A stretch of 13,737 nucleotides of DNA, taken from Thiobacillus sp. UBA2186 (GTDB taxonomy: Bacteria > Pseudomonadota > Gammaproteobacteria > Burkholderiales > Thiobacillaceae). The DNA lies in assembly GCA_002327405.1 (NCBI GenBank), contig DCVO01000076.1, positions 16,543 to 30,279 of the forward strand. The letters are read 5' to 3'. Made by a program: the position numbers and the translations under genes. Below, piece after piece: positions 8,114 to 13,737 of this stretch; positions within the stretch are counted from its first letter, which is position 1; every line of letters begins with the position of its first letter. The notes beneath the pieces were generated by a model that made no database searches, had not been told where the DNA came from, and saw only the letters and a list, made by a program, of their open reading frames with translations.

Positions 8114-9535
8114 ATGAACAAATGGCTTGCAAGTTTGGGTTTGATTTTGAGTCTCGGTCTTGCCGCGCCGGTGTGGGCGGAAGATCCGATGCCGGCTCCG
8201 GTTGCCGAAGAGGCTGCTGCACCGGCGGCAATGGAAGAGGCTGCTGCACCGGCCGAAGCTGCACCGGCTGAAGCTGTGCCTGCGGAGGCCGAAGCACCGG
8301 CTCCGGTTCCTGACAAGGGCGACACCACCTGGATGATGATGGCGACCCTGGTCGTGATCCTGATGACCATCCCGGGTCTGGCTCTGTTCTATGGCGGCCT
8401 CGTGCGTACCAAGAACATGCTGTCCGTGCTGACCCAGGTATTCGTCATCTTCTGCCTGATCGGGGTGTTGTGGGGGATCTATGGCTACAGCTTGGCGTTC
8501 AACGGCGAGGGGCCCTTCATCGGTAATCTGAGCAAAATGTTCTTGTCTGGCATCACGCCTGACTCGACTGCTGCCACCTTCAGCGACGGCGTCGTGATTC
8601 CCGAGTATGTGTTCATGGTGTTCCAGCTCACGTTTGCCGCGATTACCACTGCGCTGATCATCGGCGGCCTGGCCGAGCGTGTGAAATTCTCCGCCCTGCT
8701 GGTGTTCTCGGCTCTGTGGTTCACCTTCTCCTACCTTCCCATTGCTCACATGGTTTGGGCTGCGGGCGGTTTTCTGTTCGAGAAGGGCGCACTGGACTTC
8801 GCCGGCGGCACGGTGGTTCACGTCAACTCCGGTGTGGCCGCGCTGATGGGTGCCTTGGTTCTGGGCAAGCGGATCGGCTACGGCAAGGAGGCGATGACGC
8901 CGCATAGCCTGACCATGACCATGATCGGCGCCAGCATGCTGTGGTTCGGCTGGTTCGGTTTCAATGCCGGCTCCAACCTGGAAGCCAACGGCGGCACTGC
9001 TCTGGCCTTCATCAACACGCTGTTTGCGCCGGCTGCCGCCGCACTGTCCTGGATGTTCGTGGAATGGATGATCAAGGGCAAGGCCAGCATGCTGGGCGTG
9101 GCTTCGGGTGCGATTGCCGGCCTCGTGGCGGTGACTCCCGCTGCCGGCTTGATTGGCCCCATGGGCGCCCTGATCCTCGGCCTGATCGCCGGCCCCGTGT
9201 GCCTGTGGGCCGTGACCGGGCTGAAGAAAATGCTGGGTTACGACGATTCCCTGGACGTGTTCGGCATCCATGGCGTCGGCGGCACGCTCGGCGCCATCCT
9301 CACGGGTGTGTTCGTGTCTCCCTCGCTGGGCGGGGTCGGCATCGACGGCTACACCATGGGTGGCCAGGTCATGACGCAGATCACTGCAGTGGGTGTGGCC
9401 ATCATCTGGTCCGGCGTGGTCAGCCTGGTTCTGTTTAAGGTGATCGACATGACCATGGGCCTGCGCGTGGCGGAAGAAGAAGAGCGCGAAGGCCTGGACA
9501 CTGCCTCACACGGCGAGCGTGCCTACAGCATGTAA
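8114..9535 (+). CDS. amtB: Ammonium transporter AmtB with a long Ala/Pro/Glu-rich periplasmic N-terminus
   Basis: A 473-residue protein. The signal peptide (1-22, ending PVWA) is followed by a low-complexity Ala/Pro/Glu segment (about 23-67, repeats such as EEAAAPA and PAEAAPAEA) absent from E. coli AmtB. Eleven transmembrane helices follow from about residue 72. Key features: FQLTFAAITTALIIGGLAER split across the phenylalanine-gate helix, TVVHVNSG with twin-channel His236, FGWFGFNAGS, and FGIHGVGG with His386. The C-terminal tail RVAEEEEREGLD is the cytoplasmic GlnK-contacting region. AmtB conducts ammonium/ammonia across the inner membrane and is gated by GlnK. Its AGGGGA site overlaps the glnK stop. 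A strong terminator follows. Confidence 0.97.
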   Translation: MNKWLASLGLILSLGLAAPVWAEDPMPAPVAEEAAAPAAMEEAAAPAEAAPAEAVPAEAEAPAPVPDKGDTTWMMMATLVVILMTIPGLALFYGGLVRTKNMLSVLTQVFVIFCLIGVLWGIYGYSLAFNGEGPFIGNLSKMFLSGITPDSTAATFSDGVVIPEYVFMVFQLTFAAITTALIIGGLAERVKFSALLVFSALWFTFSYLPIAHMVWAAGGFLFEKGALDFAGGTVVHVNSGVAALMGALVLGKRIGYGKEAMTPHSLTMTMIGASMLWFGWFGFNAGSNLEANGGTALAFINTLFAPAAAALSWMFVEWMIKGKASMLGVASGAIAGLVAVTPAAGLIGPMGALILGLIAGPVCLWAVTGLKKMLGYDDSLDVFGIHGVGGTLGAILTGVFVSPSLGGVGIDGYTMGGQVMTQITAVGVAIIWSGVVSLVLFKVIDMTMGLRVAEEEEREGLDTASHGERAYSM

Positions 9536-9560
9536 CCTGTCCTGTGCATCACTGCATTAC

Positions 9561-9586
9561 GGGCGCCTCCGGGCGCCCTTTTTTTT
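9561..9586 (+). terminator. Intrinsic terminator after amtB
   Basis: Perfect arms GGGCGCC (9561-9567) and GGCGCCC (9572-9578) with a 4-nt loop are followed by eight T. It lies 25 nt after the amtB stop and cleanly ends the ammonium operon. Confidence 0.93.
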
Positions 9587-9636
9587 CTTCACGGGCGCGC
9601 AGTTCCTGCGCTTGCCTGCGGAGCAAAGCACTGCGC

Positions 9637-9653
9637 TGGTCCATCGTGGTGCC
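9637..9653 (+). promoter_or_regulatory. NtrC-like site 1 of the guanidine operon
   Basis: TGGTCCA-TCG-TGGTGCC matches TGCACCA-N3-TGGTGCA at 11 of 14 arm positions. It is 31 bp (three helical turns) upstream of the second candidate, a spacing like that of known cooperative NtrC pairs. A by-eye match. Confidence 0.45.
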
Positions 9654-9667
9654 CGGAAGCATGCAAA

Positions 9668-9684
9668 TGCACCTGCGCTGTGCG
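9668..9684 (+). promoter_or_regulatory. NtrC-like site 2 of the guanidine operon
   Basis: TGCACCT-GCG-CTGTGCG keeps the TGCAC-N7-GTGC core and matches 10 of 14 arm positions. Its centre is about 119 bp upstream of the inferred sigma-54 start. Confidence 0.5.
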
Positions 9685-9739
9685 CATTTGTTTTGCGCTT
9701 GTGATTCGTGCTTCATTTCAATGTTGAAATCTTCATTCA

Positions 9740-9752
9740 ATTCAATTTGTTG
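9740..9752 (+). promoter_or_regulatory. IHF-like site between NtrC sites and sigma-54 promoter
   Basis: ATTCAATTTGTTG differs at one position from the IHF consensus WATCAA-N4-TTR and lies in an AT-rich stretch between the enhancer sites and the promoter, where IHF commonly bends DNA. The consensus is loose, so confidence is limited. Confidence 0.4.
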
Positions 9753-9768
9753 CGTGTGTGCACCTTTT

Positions 9769-9784
9769 TGGCATGGGCATTGCT
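9769..9784 (+). promoter_or_regulatory. Sigma-54 (RpoN) promoter of the guanidine operon
   Basis: TGGCATGGGCATTGCT is a full match to TGGCAYG-N4-TTGCW. The transcript would start near 9795, about 45 nt before the riboswitch aptamer, so the riboswitch lies wholly in its leader. Confidence 0.9.
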
Positions 9785-9837
9785 AAGTAAGGGCTAACGG
9801 GAAGGCGGCTTGTTCCAGGCTGCAGTTACCGCGAATG

Positions 9838-9936
9838 GCAGCTAGGGTTCCGATCCCTTTTGGGATGTCTGGTCCGAGAGCAGCCGGCGCTGTCGACAGG
9901 CAGTGCTCCACGGAGGGACAAAAGCCCGGGAGATAG
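9838..9936 (+). ncRNA. Guanidine-I (ykkC) riboswitch aptamer
   Basis: The conserved ykkC blocks occur in order: GCTAGGGTTCCG (9841-9852), a small hairpin with arms ATCCC (9853-9857) and GGGAT (9862-9866), CTGGTCCGAGAG (9869-9880), a variable stem region (about 9881-9909), and the 3' block ACGGAGGGACAAAAGC (9910-9925) continuing CCGGGAGA (9926-9933). This class binds guanidinium and turns genes on. The downstream genes fit exactly: ABC transport, carboxyguanidine deiminase and guanidine carboxylase. Confidence 0.95.
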
Positions 9937-10094
9937 CGATCAGATGCCGCTTTCTCCGACCGGAAACTCGTGATCCCTCGACAGGAGCCTTGCTTGCAAT
10001 CGTTTACCCCTCCGAAGCTTCATTGTCCGCCTCGGTTTTGGCCTTGTCGGTCGATGCCGCTGCCTGCAACAAACAATCAATCAGGAGAATGAGA
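9937..10094 (+). promoter_or_regulatory. Riboswitch expression platform and leader before the permease
   Basis: These 158 nt lie between aptamer and permease start. I see no classic hairpin followed by a T tract. GGAGA at the aptamer 3' end (9929-9933) could pair with TCTCC (9953-9957), a weak candidate for a switching helix. The stretch is open in the permease frame but its translation does not look like a signal peptide, membrane segment or known domain. The binding-protein gene usually found here is absent. Confidence 0.4.
10083..10087 (+). promoter_or_regulatory. Ribosome-binding site fixing the permease start
   Basis: AGGAG is 7 nt before ATG 10095 but only 1 nt before the in-frame ATG at 10089, so 10095 is preferred. 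Confidence 0.75.
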
Positions 10095-10916
10095 ATGCAA
10101 GCCAGGGCATCTGTGCAGTCACGCCGGCCGAGCATGTGGGCGATCCGCGGGCCGCTGTCCCGCCGCCAATACTGGCTGTTCGCAACGCTGGGCCTGCTGG
10201 TGCCGCTGGCGCTGTGGTGGGGTTTGTCGAGCGTTTCGGCCGTGGACAAGGTTTTCATGCCCGGCCCGGTCGACGTGTTCGACCGGCTGGTGCAGTGGTA
10301 TGCCGAGGACGAGCTGCTCTCCGACATCTGGATCAGCGTCTATCGCGTGACTTCCGGTTTCCTGCTCTCGGCGCTGATCGCGCTGCCGCTGGGTCTGATG
10401 ATCGGCACGTTCCGGCCGGTGCAGGCGATCCTGGAACCGCTGACCGATTTCATCCGCTACATGCCGGCAGTGGCTTTCATTCCGCTGGTCATGCTGTGGG
10501 TAGGTATCGATGAATCGTCCAAGATTGCCATCATCTGGATCGGCACCTTCTTCCAGATGGTGTTGATGATGGCCGAAGACGTCCGCCGCGTGCCGATGGC
10601 GCAGATCGAGGCTGCGCAGACCATGGGCGCCAGCAAGGGCGAGACCGTCACCCTGGTGATCTTCCAGGCCGCCAAGCCGGCGCTGCTCGACACCCTGCGC
10701 GTCACCATGGGATGGGCATGGACCTATCTGGTCGTGGCCGAATTGGTCGCCGCCAATTCCGGCCTCGGCTATTCGATTCTGAAAGCCCAGCGTTTCCTGC
10801 AAACCGACAAGATCTTCGTCGGCATCATCCTGATCGGCATTATCGGCCTGGTCATGGATCAACTGTTCCGCCTCGCGCATCGCAAGGCGTTTCCCTGGCA
10901 GCATTTGAAAGCGTGA
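10095..10916 (+). CDS. ABC transporter permease, probable guanidine uptake (SsuC/TauC type)
   Basis: A 273-residue inner-membrane permease of the nitrate/sulfonate/taurine-type family. Seen: hydrophobic helices near 27-46, 86-105, 124-139, 142-162, 206-222 and 240-258; FMPGPVDVFDRL after the first helix; and the cytoplasmic EAA loop EAAQTMGASKGETVTLVIF (172-190), which contacts the ATPase. The C-terminal NSGLGYSILKAQRFL is typical. Databases often label such proteins 'urea ABC transporter permease'; the riboswitch and downstream genes make guanidine the better guess (inference). The stop codon is 2 nt before the ATPase ATG. It is the first coding gene after the riboswitch, whereas a substrate-binding protein normally precedes it. 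Confidence 0.9.
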   Translation: MQARASVQSRRPSMWAIRGPLSRRQYWLFATLGLLVPLALWWGLSSVSAVDKVFMPGPVDVFDRLVQWYAEDELLSDIWISVYRVTSGFLLSALIALPLGLMIGTFRPVQAILEPLTDFIRYMPAVAFIPLVMLWVGIDESSKIAIIWIGTFFQMVLMMAEDVRRVPMAQIEAAQTMGASKGETVTLVIFQAAKPALLDTLRVTMGWAWTYLVVAELVAANSGLGYSILKAQRFLQTDKIFVGIILIGIIGLVMDQLFRLAHRKAFPWQHLKA

Positions 10917-10918
10917 AC

Positions 10919-11758
10919 ATGCCGACGAAAATTTCCATCCAACAGGTCGGCAAGGTGTTCGGCGAAGGCAGTCACCGTGTCGAGGCCTTGAAGGACGTCA
11001 GCCTCGACATCGCCGACAACGAGTTCGTCACTTTCGTCGGCGCTTCCGGCTGCGGCAAATCGACCTTGCTGCGCATCATCGGCGGTCTCGAATATCACAC
11101 CTCCGGTGAAGTGCTGGTCGATGGCCGCCCCGTCGAGGGCCCCGGCGCCGACCGCGCCATGGTGTTCCAGCACTACAGCCTCTACCCCTGGCTCACGGTA
11201 ATGGAGAACATCAAGTTCAGCCGCCGTCTCAAGCACGGGCGCGAGTCGCTCACTTCTTCCGATGTGGAAGCCGCATCCGGCCGCGCCGATGCGCTGCTCA
11301 GCCTGATGGGTCTGAACGCCGCGACCGACGCCTGGCCCAACCAGTTGTCCGGCGGCATGCAGCAGCGCGTGGCGATCGCCCGCGCGCTGATGGGGCGGCC
11401 TCAGGTCCTGCTGATGGACGAGCCGTTCGGCGCGCTCGACGCGCAGACGCGCGAGGTCATGCACGACCTCATCCTGCACGTGCACAAGCTGGAAAAGCCC
11501 ACGCTCGCCTTCGTCACCCACGATGTCGAGGAAGCGATCTACCTCGCCGACCGCGTGGTGCTGATGGCGCCGCGTCCGGGGCGGATCGACACCGTCTACC
11601 AGGTGCCGCTGCCGGCGGAACGCGAGCAGGACATGAAGCACACGCCGGAATTTCTTGCGCTTAAAAAAGAGATTCTCGCCCGCATTCGCGAGACTTCGGG
11701 CATGAAAACAGACCAGAACATGCTGGATCGACTCAACCTGGACACGGCTTCCCTATGA
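10919..11758 (+). CDS. ABC transporter ATP-binding protein, probable guanidine uptake
   Basis: A 279-residue nucleotide-binding subunit of the SsuB/TauB type. All motifs are present: Walker A GASGCGKST (41-49), Q-loop Gln84 (MVFQHYSLYPW), signature LSGGMQQR (143-150), Walker B VLLMDE (163-168) followed by PFGALD, and switch His201 (FVTHDVEEA). It powers the adjacent permease at the cytoplasmic face. ATG 10919 is preferred; a GTG two codons earlier overlaps the permease stop and is also possible. Translation is probably coupled to the permease. The next gene begins 28 nt after the stop. Substrate assignment rests on context. Confidence 0.93.
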   Translation: MPTKISIQQVGKVFGEGSHRVEALKDVSLDIADNEFVTFVGASGCGKSTLLRIIGGLEYHTSGEVLVDGRPVEGPGADRAMVFQHYSLYPWLTVMENIKFSRRLKHGRESLTSSDVEAASGRADALLSLMGLNAATDAWPNQLSGGMQQRVAIARALMGRPQVLLMDEPFGALDAQTREVMHDLILHVHKLEKPTLAFVTHDVEEAIYLADRVVLMAPRPGRIDTVYQVPLPAEREQDMKHTPEFLALKKEILARIRETSGMKTDQNMLDRLNLDTASL

Positions 11759-11786
11759 CTGTCCGCCACCAACACGATTGACGCAC

Positions 11787-12524
11787 ATGGCACAAAACCT
11801 GAATCCCATCCCGCCCGAATTGTTCCTGTGGGAAGAACGGCTTCCCGGCGGCTGCCACTGGTCCGGCATCCTGCGCCGCGGCAACGCGCTCAGGCTTGCC
11901 GACCTGTCCGGCCGCGCCAACGTCTCGGCGCTGTTCTACAACGCCGAGGAAAAGCTCGAGCGCTACAACATGCCCGACACCCTGAAGGCGCAGCACACCG
12001 CACACCTCACCACGGGGCACGCGCTCTACTCCGACATGGGCCACGTGCTGTGCTCGGTCATTCGTGACACCTGCGGCTGGCACGACACCGTGTGCGGCAC
12101 GAGCAACGCCGAGATGGTCGAGGCGAAGTACGGCGAGGCGAATTATCAGACGCACCGCAATGCCATGCATCGCAACGGTCGCGACGGACTGCTGGTCGAA
12201 CTCGGCAAGTGGGGACTTGGCAGGCGCGACGTGGTGCCGAACGTGAACTTTTTCAGCAAGGTCGCGGCGGACGACGCCGGCAGGCTGCGCTTCGACGAGA
12301 CGAACTCGCGCCTCGGCGCCTATCTCGACCTGCGTTTCGAGATGAACGTTCTGGTCGTGCTCTCCGCGGCGCCGCACCCGCTCGACCCGCGCCCCGATTA
12401 TGCGCCGGGCGACGTCATGCTGACCGCCTGGAAAGCCGGCGCGCCGGCTGCCGATGACGTGTGCCGCAATTCCTGCCCGGAGAACCAGCGCGGCTTCTAT
12501 CAAACCGAAATTCTCTATCGTTGA
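11787..12524 (+). CDS. Carboxyguanidine deiminase subunit (DUF1989; 'urea carboxylase-associated protein')
   Basis: A 245-residue protein of the DUF1989 family. With its partner encoded just downstream it forms the enzyme that deiminates carboxyguanidine to allophanate, releasing ammonia; the pair is the CgdA/CgdB type, but I cannot say which letter this is. Seen: RDTCGWHDTVCG (93-104), the probable metal or active-site cluster with C96 and H99; LGRRDVVPNVNFF (144-156); and a C-terminal cysteine pair CRNSC (226-230). It shares the DTCG-x-HDT and N-[VI]-NFF motifs with the next gene, so the two are paralogues. ATG 11787 lacks a clear Shine-Dalgarno; a TTG three codons earlier is possible. Cytoplasmic. 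Confidence 0.9.
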   Translation: MAQNLNPIPPELFLWEERLPGGCHWSGILRRGNALRLADLSGRANVSALFYNAEEKLERYNMPDTLKAQHTAHLTTGHALYSDMGHVLCSVIRDTCGWHDTVCGTSNAEMVEAKYGEANYQTHRNAMHRNGRDGLLVELGKWGLGRRDVVPNVNFFSKVAADDAGRLRFDETNSRLGAYLDLRFEMNVLVVLSAAPHPLDPRPDYAPGDVMLTAWKAGAPAADDVCRNSCPENQRGFYQTEILYR

Positions 12525-12533
12525 GGCGAACCC

Positions 12534-13193
12534 GTGAGCACTTTCAACCTCGTCGAAAGCTCCTTCGACCCCAAGACCGCCGTATACGACGCCGTGGTCA
12601 ACGCCGGTGACCCCTGGCTGCACGAAATCAGGAAAGGCCAGGTCTTCCGCATTCTCGACCTCGAGGGCAACCAGGCGGTCGACACCCTGTTCTACAGCGC
12701 GCAGGACCCAGAGGAACGCTACAGCGCCGCCGACACCGTGCGTGCGCAGGGCGCGCTCTATCTGACTGCCGGTACCCGGCTAATGTCGACCGAAGGCAAG
12801 GTGATGCTGACCATCACCGCCGATACCTGCGGCCGCCACGACACCCTGGGCGGCGCCTGCTCGTGCGAGAGCAATACCGTGCGCTACGCACTCGACAAGC
12901 GGCCGATGCATTCCTGCCGCGACAGCTTTTTGCATGCGCTCGCGCATTACGACGGCGGGCTTGGCAAGCGCGACATCACCAGCAACATCAACTTCTTTAT
13001 GAACGTGCCGGTGACGCCGCAAGGTGGCCTCACGTTCACCGACGGAGTGTCGGCGCCGGGCAAGTACGTGGAGATGCGTGCCGAGATGGACGTGCTGTGC
13101 CTCATCTCCAACTGCCCGCAGCTGAACAACCCCTGCAACGCCTACAACCCGACCCCGATCCGCGTGCTGATCTGGGACGCGCCCGGCCAATAA
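12534..13193 (+). CDS. Carboxyguanidine deiminase, second subunit (DUF1989)
   Basis: A 219-residue DUF1989 protein, the partner of the preceding gene in a heteromeric carboxyguanidine deiminase (CgdA/CgdB type; letter not assigned). Seen: TADTCGRHDTLGGACSC (96-111) with C99, H102, C109 and C111; LGKRDITSNINFFMNV (143-158); and C194 in ISNCPQLNNPC. The start is GTG at 12534, supported by GAGGCG (12523-12528), which overlaps the TGA of the previous gene, and by the 9-nt gap that implies coupled translation. This subunit has the richer cysteine set around the HDT motif and may be the main catalytic chain (inference). Confidence 0.9.
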   Translation: MSTFNLVESSFDPKTAVYDAVVNAGDPWLHEIRKGQVFRILDLEGNQAVDTLFYSAQDPEERYSAADTVRAQGALYLTAGTRLMSTEGKVMLTITADTCGRHDTLGGACSCESNTVRYALDKRPMHSCRDSFLHALAHYDGGLGKRDITSNINFFMNVPVTPQGGLTFTDGVSAPGKYVEMRAEMDVLCLISNCPQLNNPCNAYNPTPIRVLIWDAPGQ

Positions 13194-13200
13194 CAACAGA

Positions 13201-13244
13201 CCGGCGGGACGGCCCGCCGGGGGACCGCACGCGGGACGGCCCGC
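13201..13244 (+). repeat. Two tandem hairpins with identical loops before the carboxylase
   Basis: Hairpin A has 8-bp arms CCGGCGGG (13201-13208) and CCCGCCGG (13213-13220). Hairpin B has 5-bp arms GCGGG (13231-13235) and CCCGC (13240-13244). Both have loop ACGG, so CGGGACGGCCCG is directly repeated 28 nt apart. No T tract follows, and the AGGA site of the carboxylase starts immediately after hairpin B. They may be RNA processing or stability elements, or may tune translation. Confidence 0.75.
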
Positions 13245-13255
13245 AGGAAAGAAAC

Positions 13256-13737
13256 ATGTTCGATAAGGTCCTCATCGCCAATCGCGGCGCCATCGCCTGC
13301 CGCATCATCCGCACCCTCAGGCGCATGGGAGTGAAGTCGGTCGCGGTGTATTCCGAGGCCGACCGTCATTCCCTGCACGTAAGGCTTGCCGACGAAGCGG
13401 TCGAAATCGGTCCCGCGCCGGCGGCGCAAAGCTATCTGCGCGCCGACAGGATTCTCGAAGCGGCGAAGAAGACGGGCGCGCAGGCCATTCATCCCGGTTA
13501 CGGCTTCCTGTCCGAAAACCCCGGCTTTGCCGAGGATTGCGCGGCTGCCGGCATCGCTTTCATCGGCCCGAGCCCCGAACAGATGCGCACCTTCGGCTTG
13601 AAGCACACCGCGCGCGAACTCGCCGAGCAGAACAAGGTGCCGCTGCTGCCCGGTTCCGGTTTGTTGTCGGATGCCGGCCACGCGCAGGCCGAGGCCGCGC
13701 GCATCGGCTATCCGGTGATGCTGAAGAGCACCGCCGG
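13256..13737 (+). CDS. Guanidine (urea-type) carboxylase, N-terminal biotin-carboxylase part (runs off right edge)
   Basis: The first 160 codons of a large biotin-dependent carboxylase. It begins MFDKVLIANRGAIACRIIRT, the biotin-carboxylase N-terminus, with SEADRHSLHVRLADEAV (33-49), AIHPGYGFLSEN (77-88), FIGPSPEQM (102-110) and GLKHTARELAE (114-124), and stops at PVMLKSTA before the glycine-rich ATP loop. The GLKHTAREL segment is typical of urea-type carboxylases rather than acetyl-CoA carboxylase. Urea-type carboxylases in riboswitch operons with DUF1989 pairs act on guanidine, making carboxyguanidine from bicarbonate and ATP. AGGA (13245-13248) lies 7 nt before the ATG. Full proteins are about 1,200 residues; allophanate hydrolase is expected downstream. 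Confidence 0.92.
   Translation, partial: MFDKVLIANRGAIACRIIRTLRRMGVKSVAVYSEADRHSLHVRLADEAVEIGPAPAAQSYLRADRILEAAKKTGAQAIHPGYGFLSENPGFAEDCAAAGIAFIGPSPEQMRTFGLKHTARELAEQNKVPLLPGSGLLSDAGHAQAEAARIGYPVMLKSTA

Noticed and set aside
7967..9271. A 434-codon minus-strand open frame opposite glnK and amtB
   Set aside because: A His/Gln/Gly-rich shadow of AmtB coding sequence with no supporting start signal or domain.
9654..9705. Short open frames between amtB and the guanidine promoter
   Set aside because: No ribosome-binding site or conserved peptide features; the region is occupied by enhancer-like sites.

Overview
The window looks like chromosome from a high-GC Gram-negative proteobacterium, most likely a betaproteobacterium (Rhodocyclales- or Nitrosomonadales-like). 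The grounds are a cobalamin-dependent MetH, a ubiK-comM pair, a TorF-type porin beside glnK-amtB, sigma-54 promoters of the TGGCAYG-N4-TTGCW type, and strong G/C bias at third codon positions. The genus is inference. I see no tRNA, rRNA, CRISPR array, insertion sequence or phage gene.

Left part (1-6689), core metabolism and housekeeping. The 5' half of metH runs leftward off the edge and is divergent from a small rhodanese gene that ends in an intrinsic terminator. Two rightward genes follow, encoding secreted, highly charged coiled-coil proteins that are clearly tandem paralogues. The first carries three copies of an unusual C-[IV]-D-[DN]-P-D-P-x-C loop at its C-terminus; the second has no cysteine. 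Convergent to them is a leftward cluster read ubiK, comM, then a ferritin-like/VIT1 membrane protein whose start codon overlaps the comM stop.

Right part (6690-13737), two adjacent nitrogen-scavenging operons read rightward. The first is a TorF-family porin, then glnK (P-II) and amtB (ammonium channel). It is preceded by a good sigma-54 promoter and an NtrC-like palindrome, and has an intrinsic terminator between the porin and glnK. The second begins with another sigma-54 promoter, two NtrC-like sites about three helical turns apart and an IHF-like site. It continues into a clear guanidine-I (ykkC) riboswitch, an ABC permease and ATPase, two paralogous DUF1989 proteins (carboxyguanidine deiminase subunits, often labelled 'urea carboxylase-associated'), and the start of the biotin-dependent guanidine carboxylase (often labelled urea carboxylase), which runs off the right edge.

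How it fits together: under nitrogen limitation NtrC and sigma-54 would switch on both operons, giving ammonium uptake with P-II gating and the guanidine catabolic route (guanidine to carboxyguanidine to allophanate to ammonia and CO2). The riboswitch adds a second gate, so the guanidine genes should be fully expressed only when nitrogen is short and guanidine is present. The expected periplasmic binding protein of the guanidine ABC transporter is absent from its usual place between riboswitch and permease. The most notable observations are this two-layer control, the missing binding protein, the twin identical-loop hairpins before the carboxylase, and the CxDxPDPxC coiled-coil protein.
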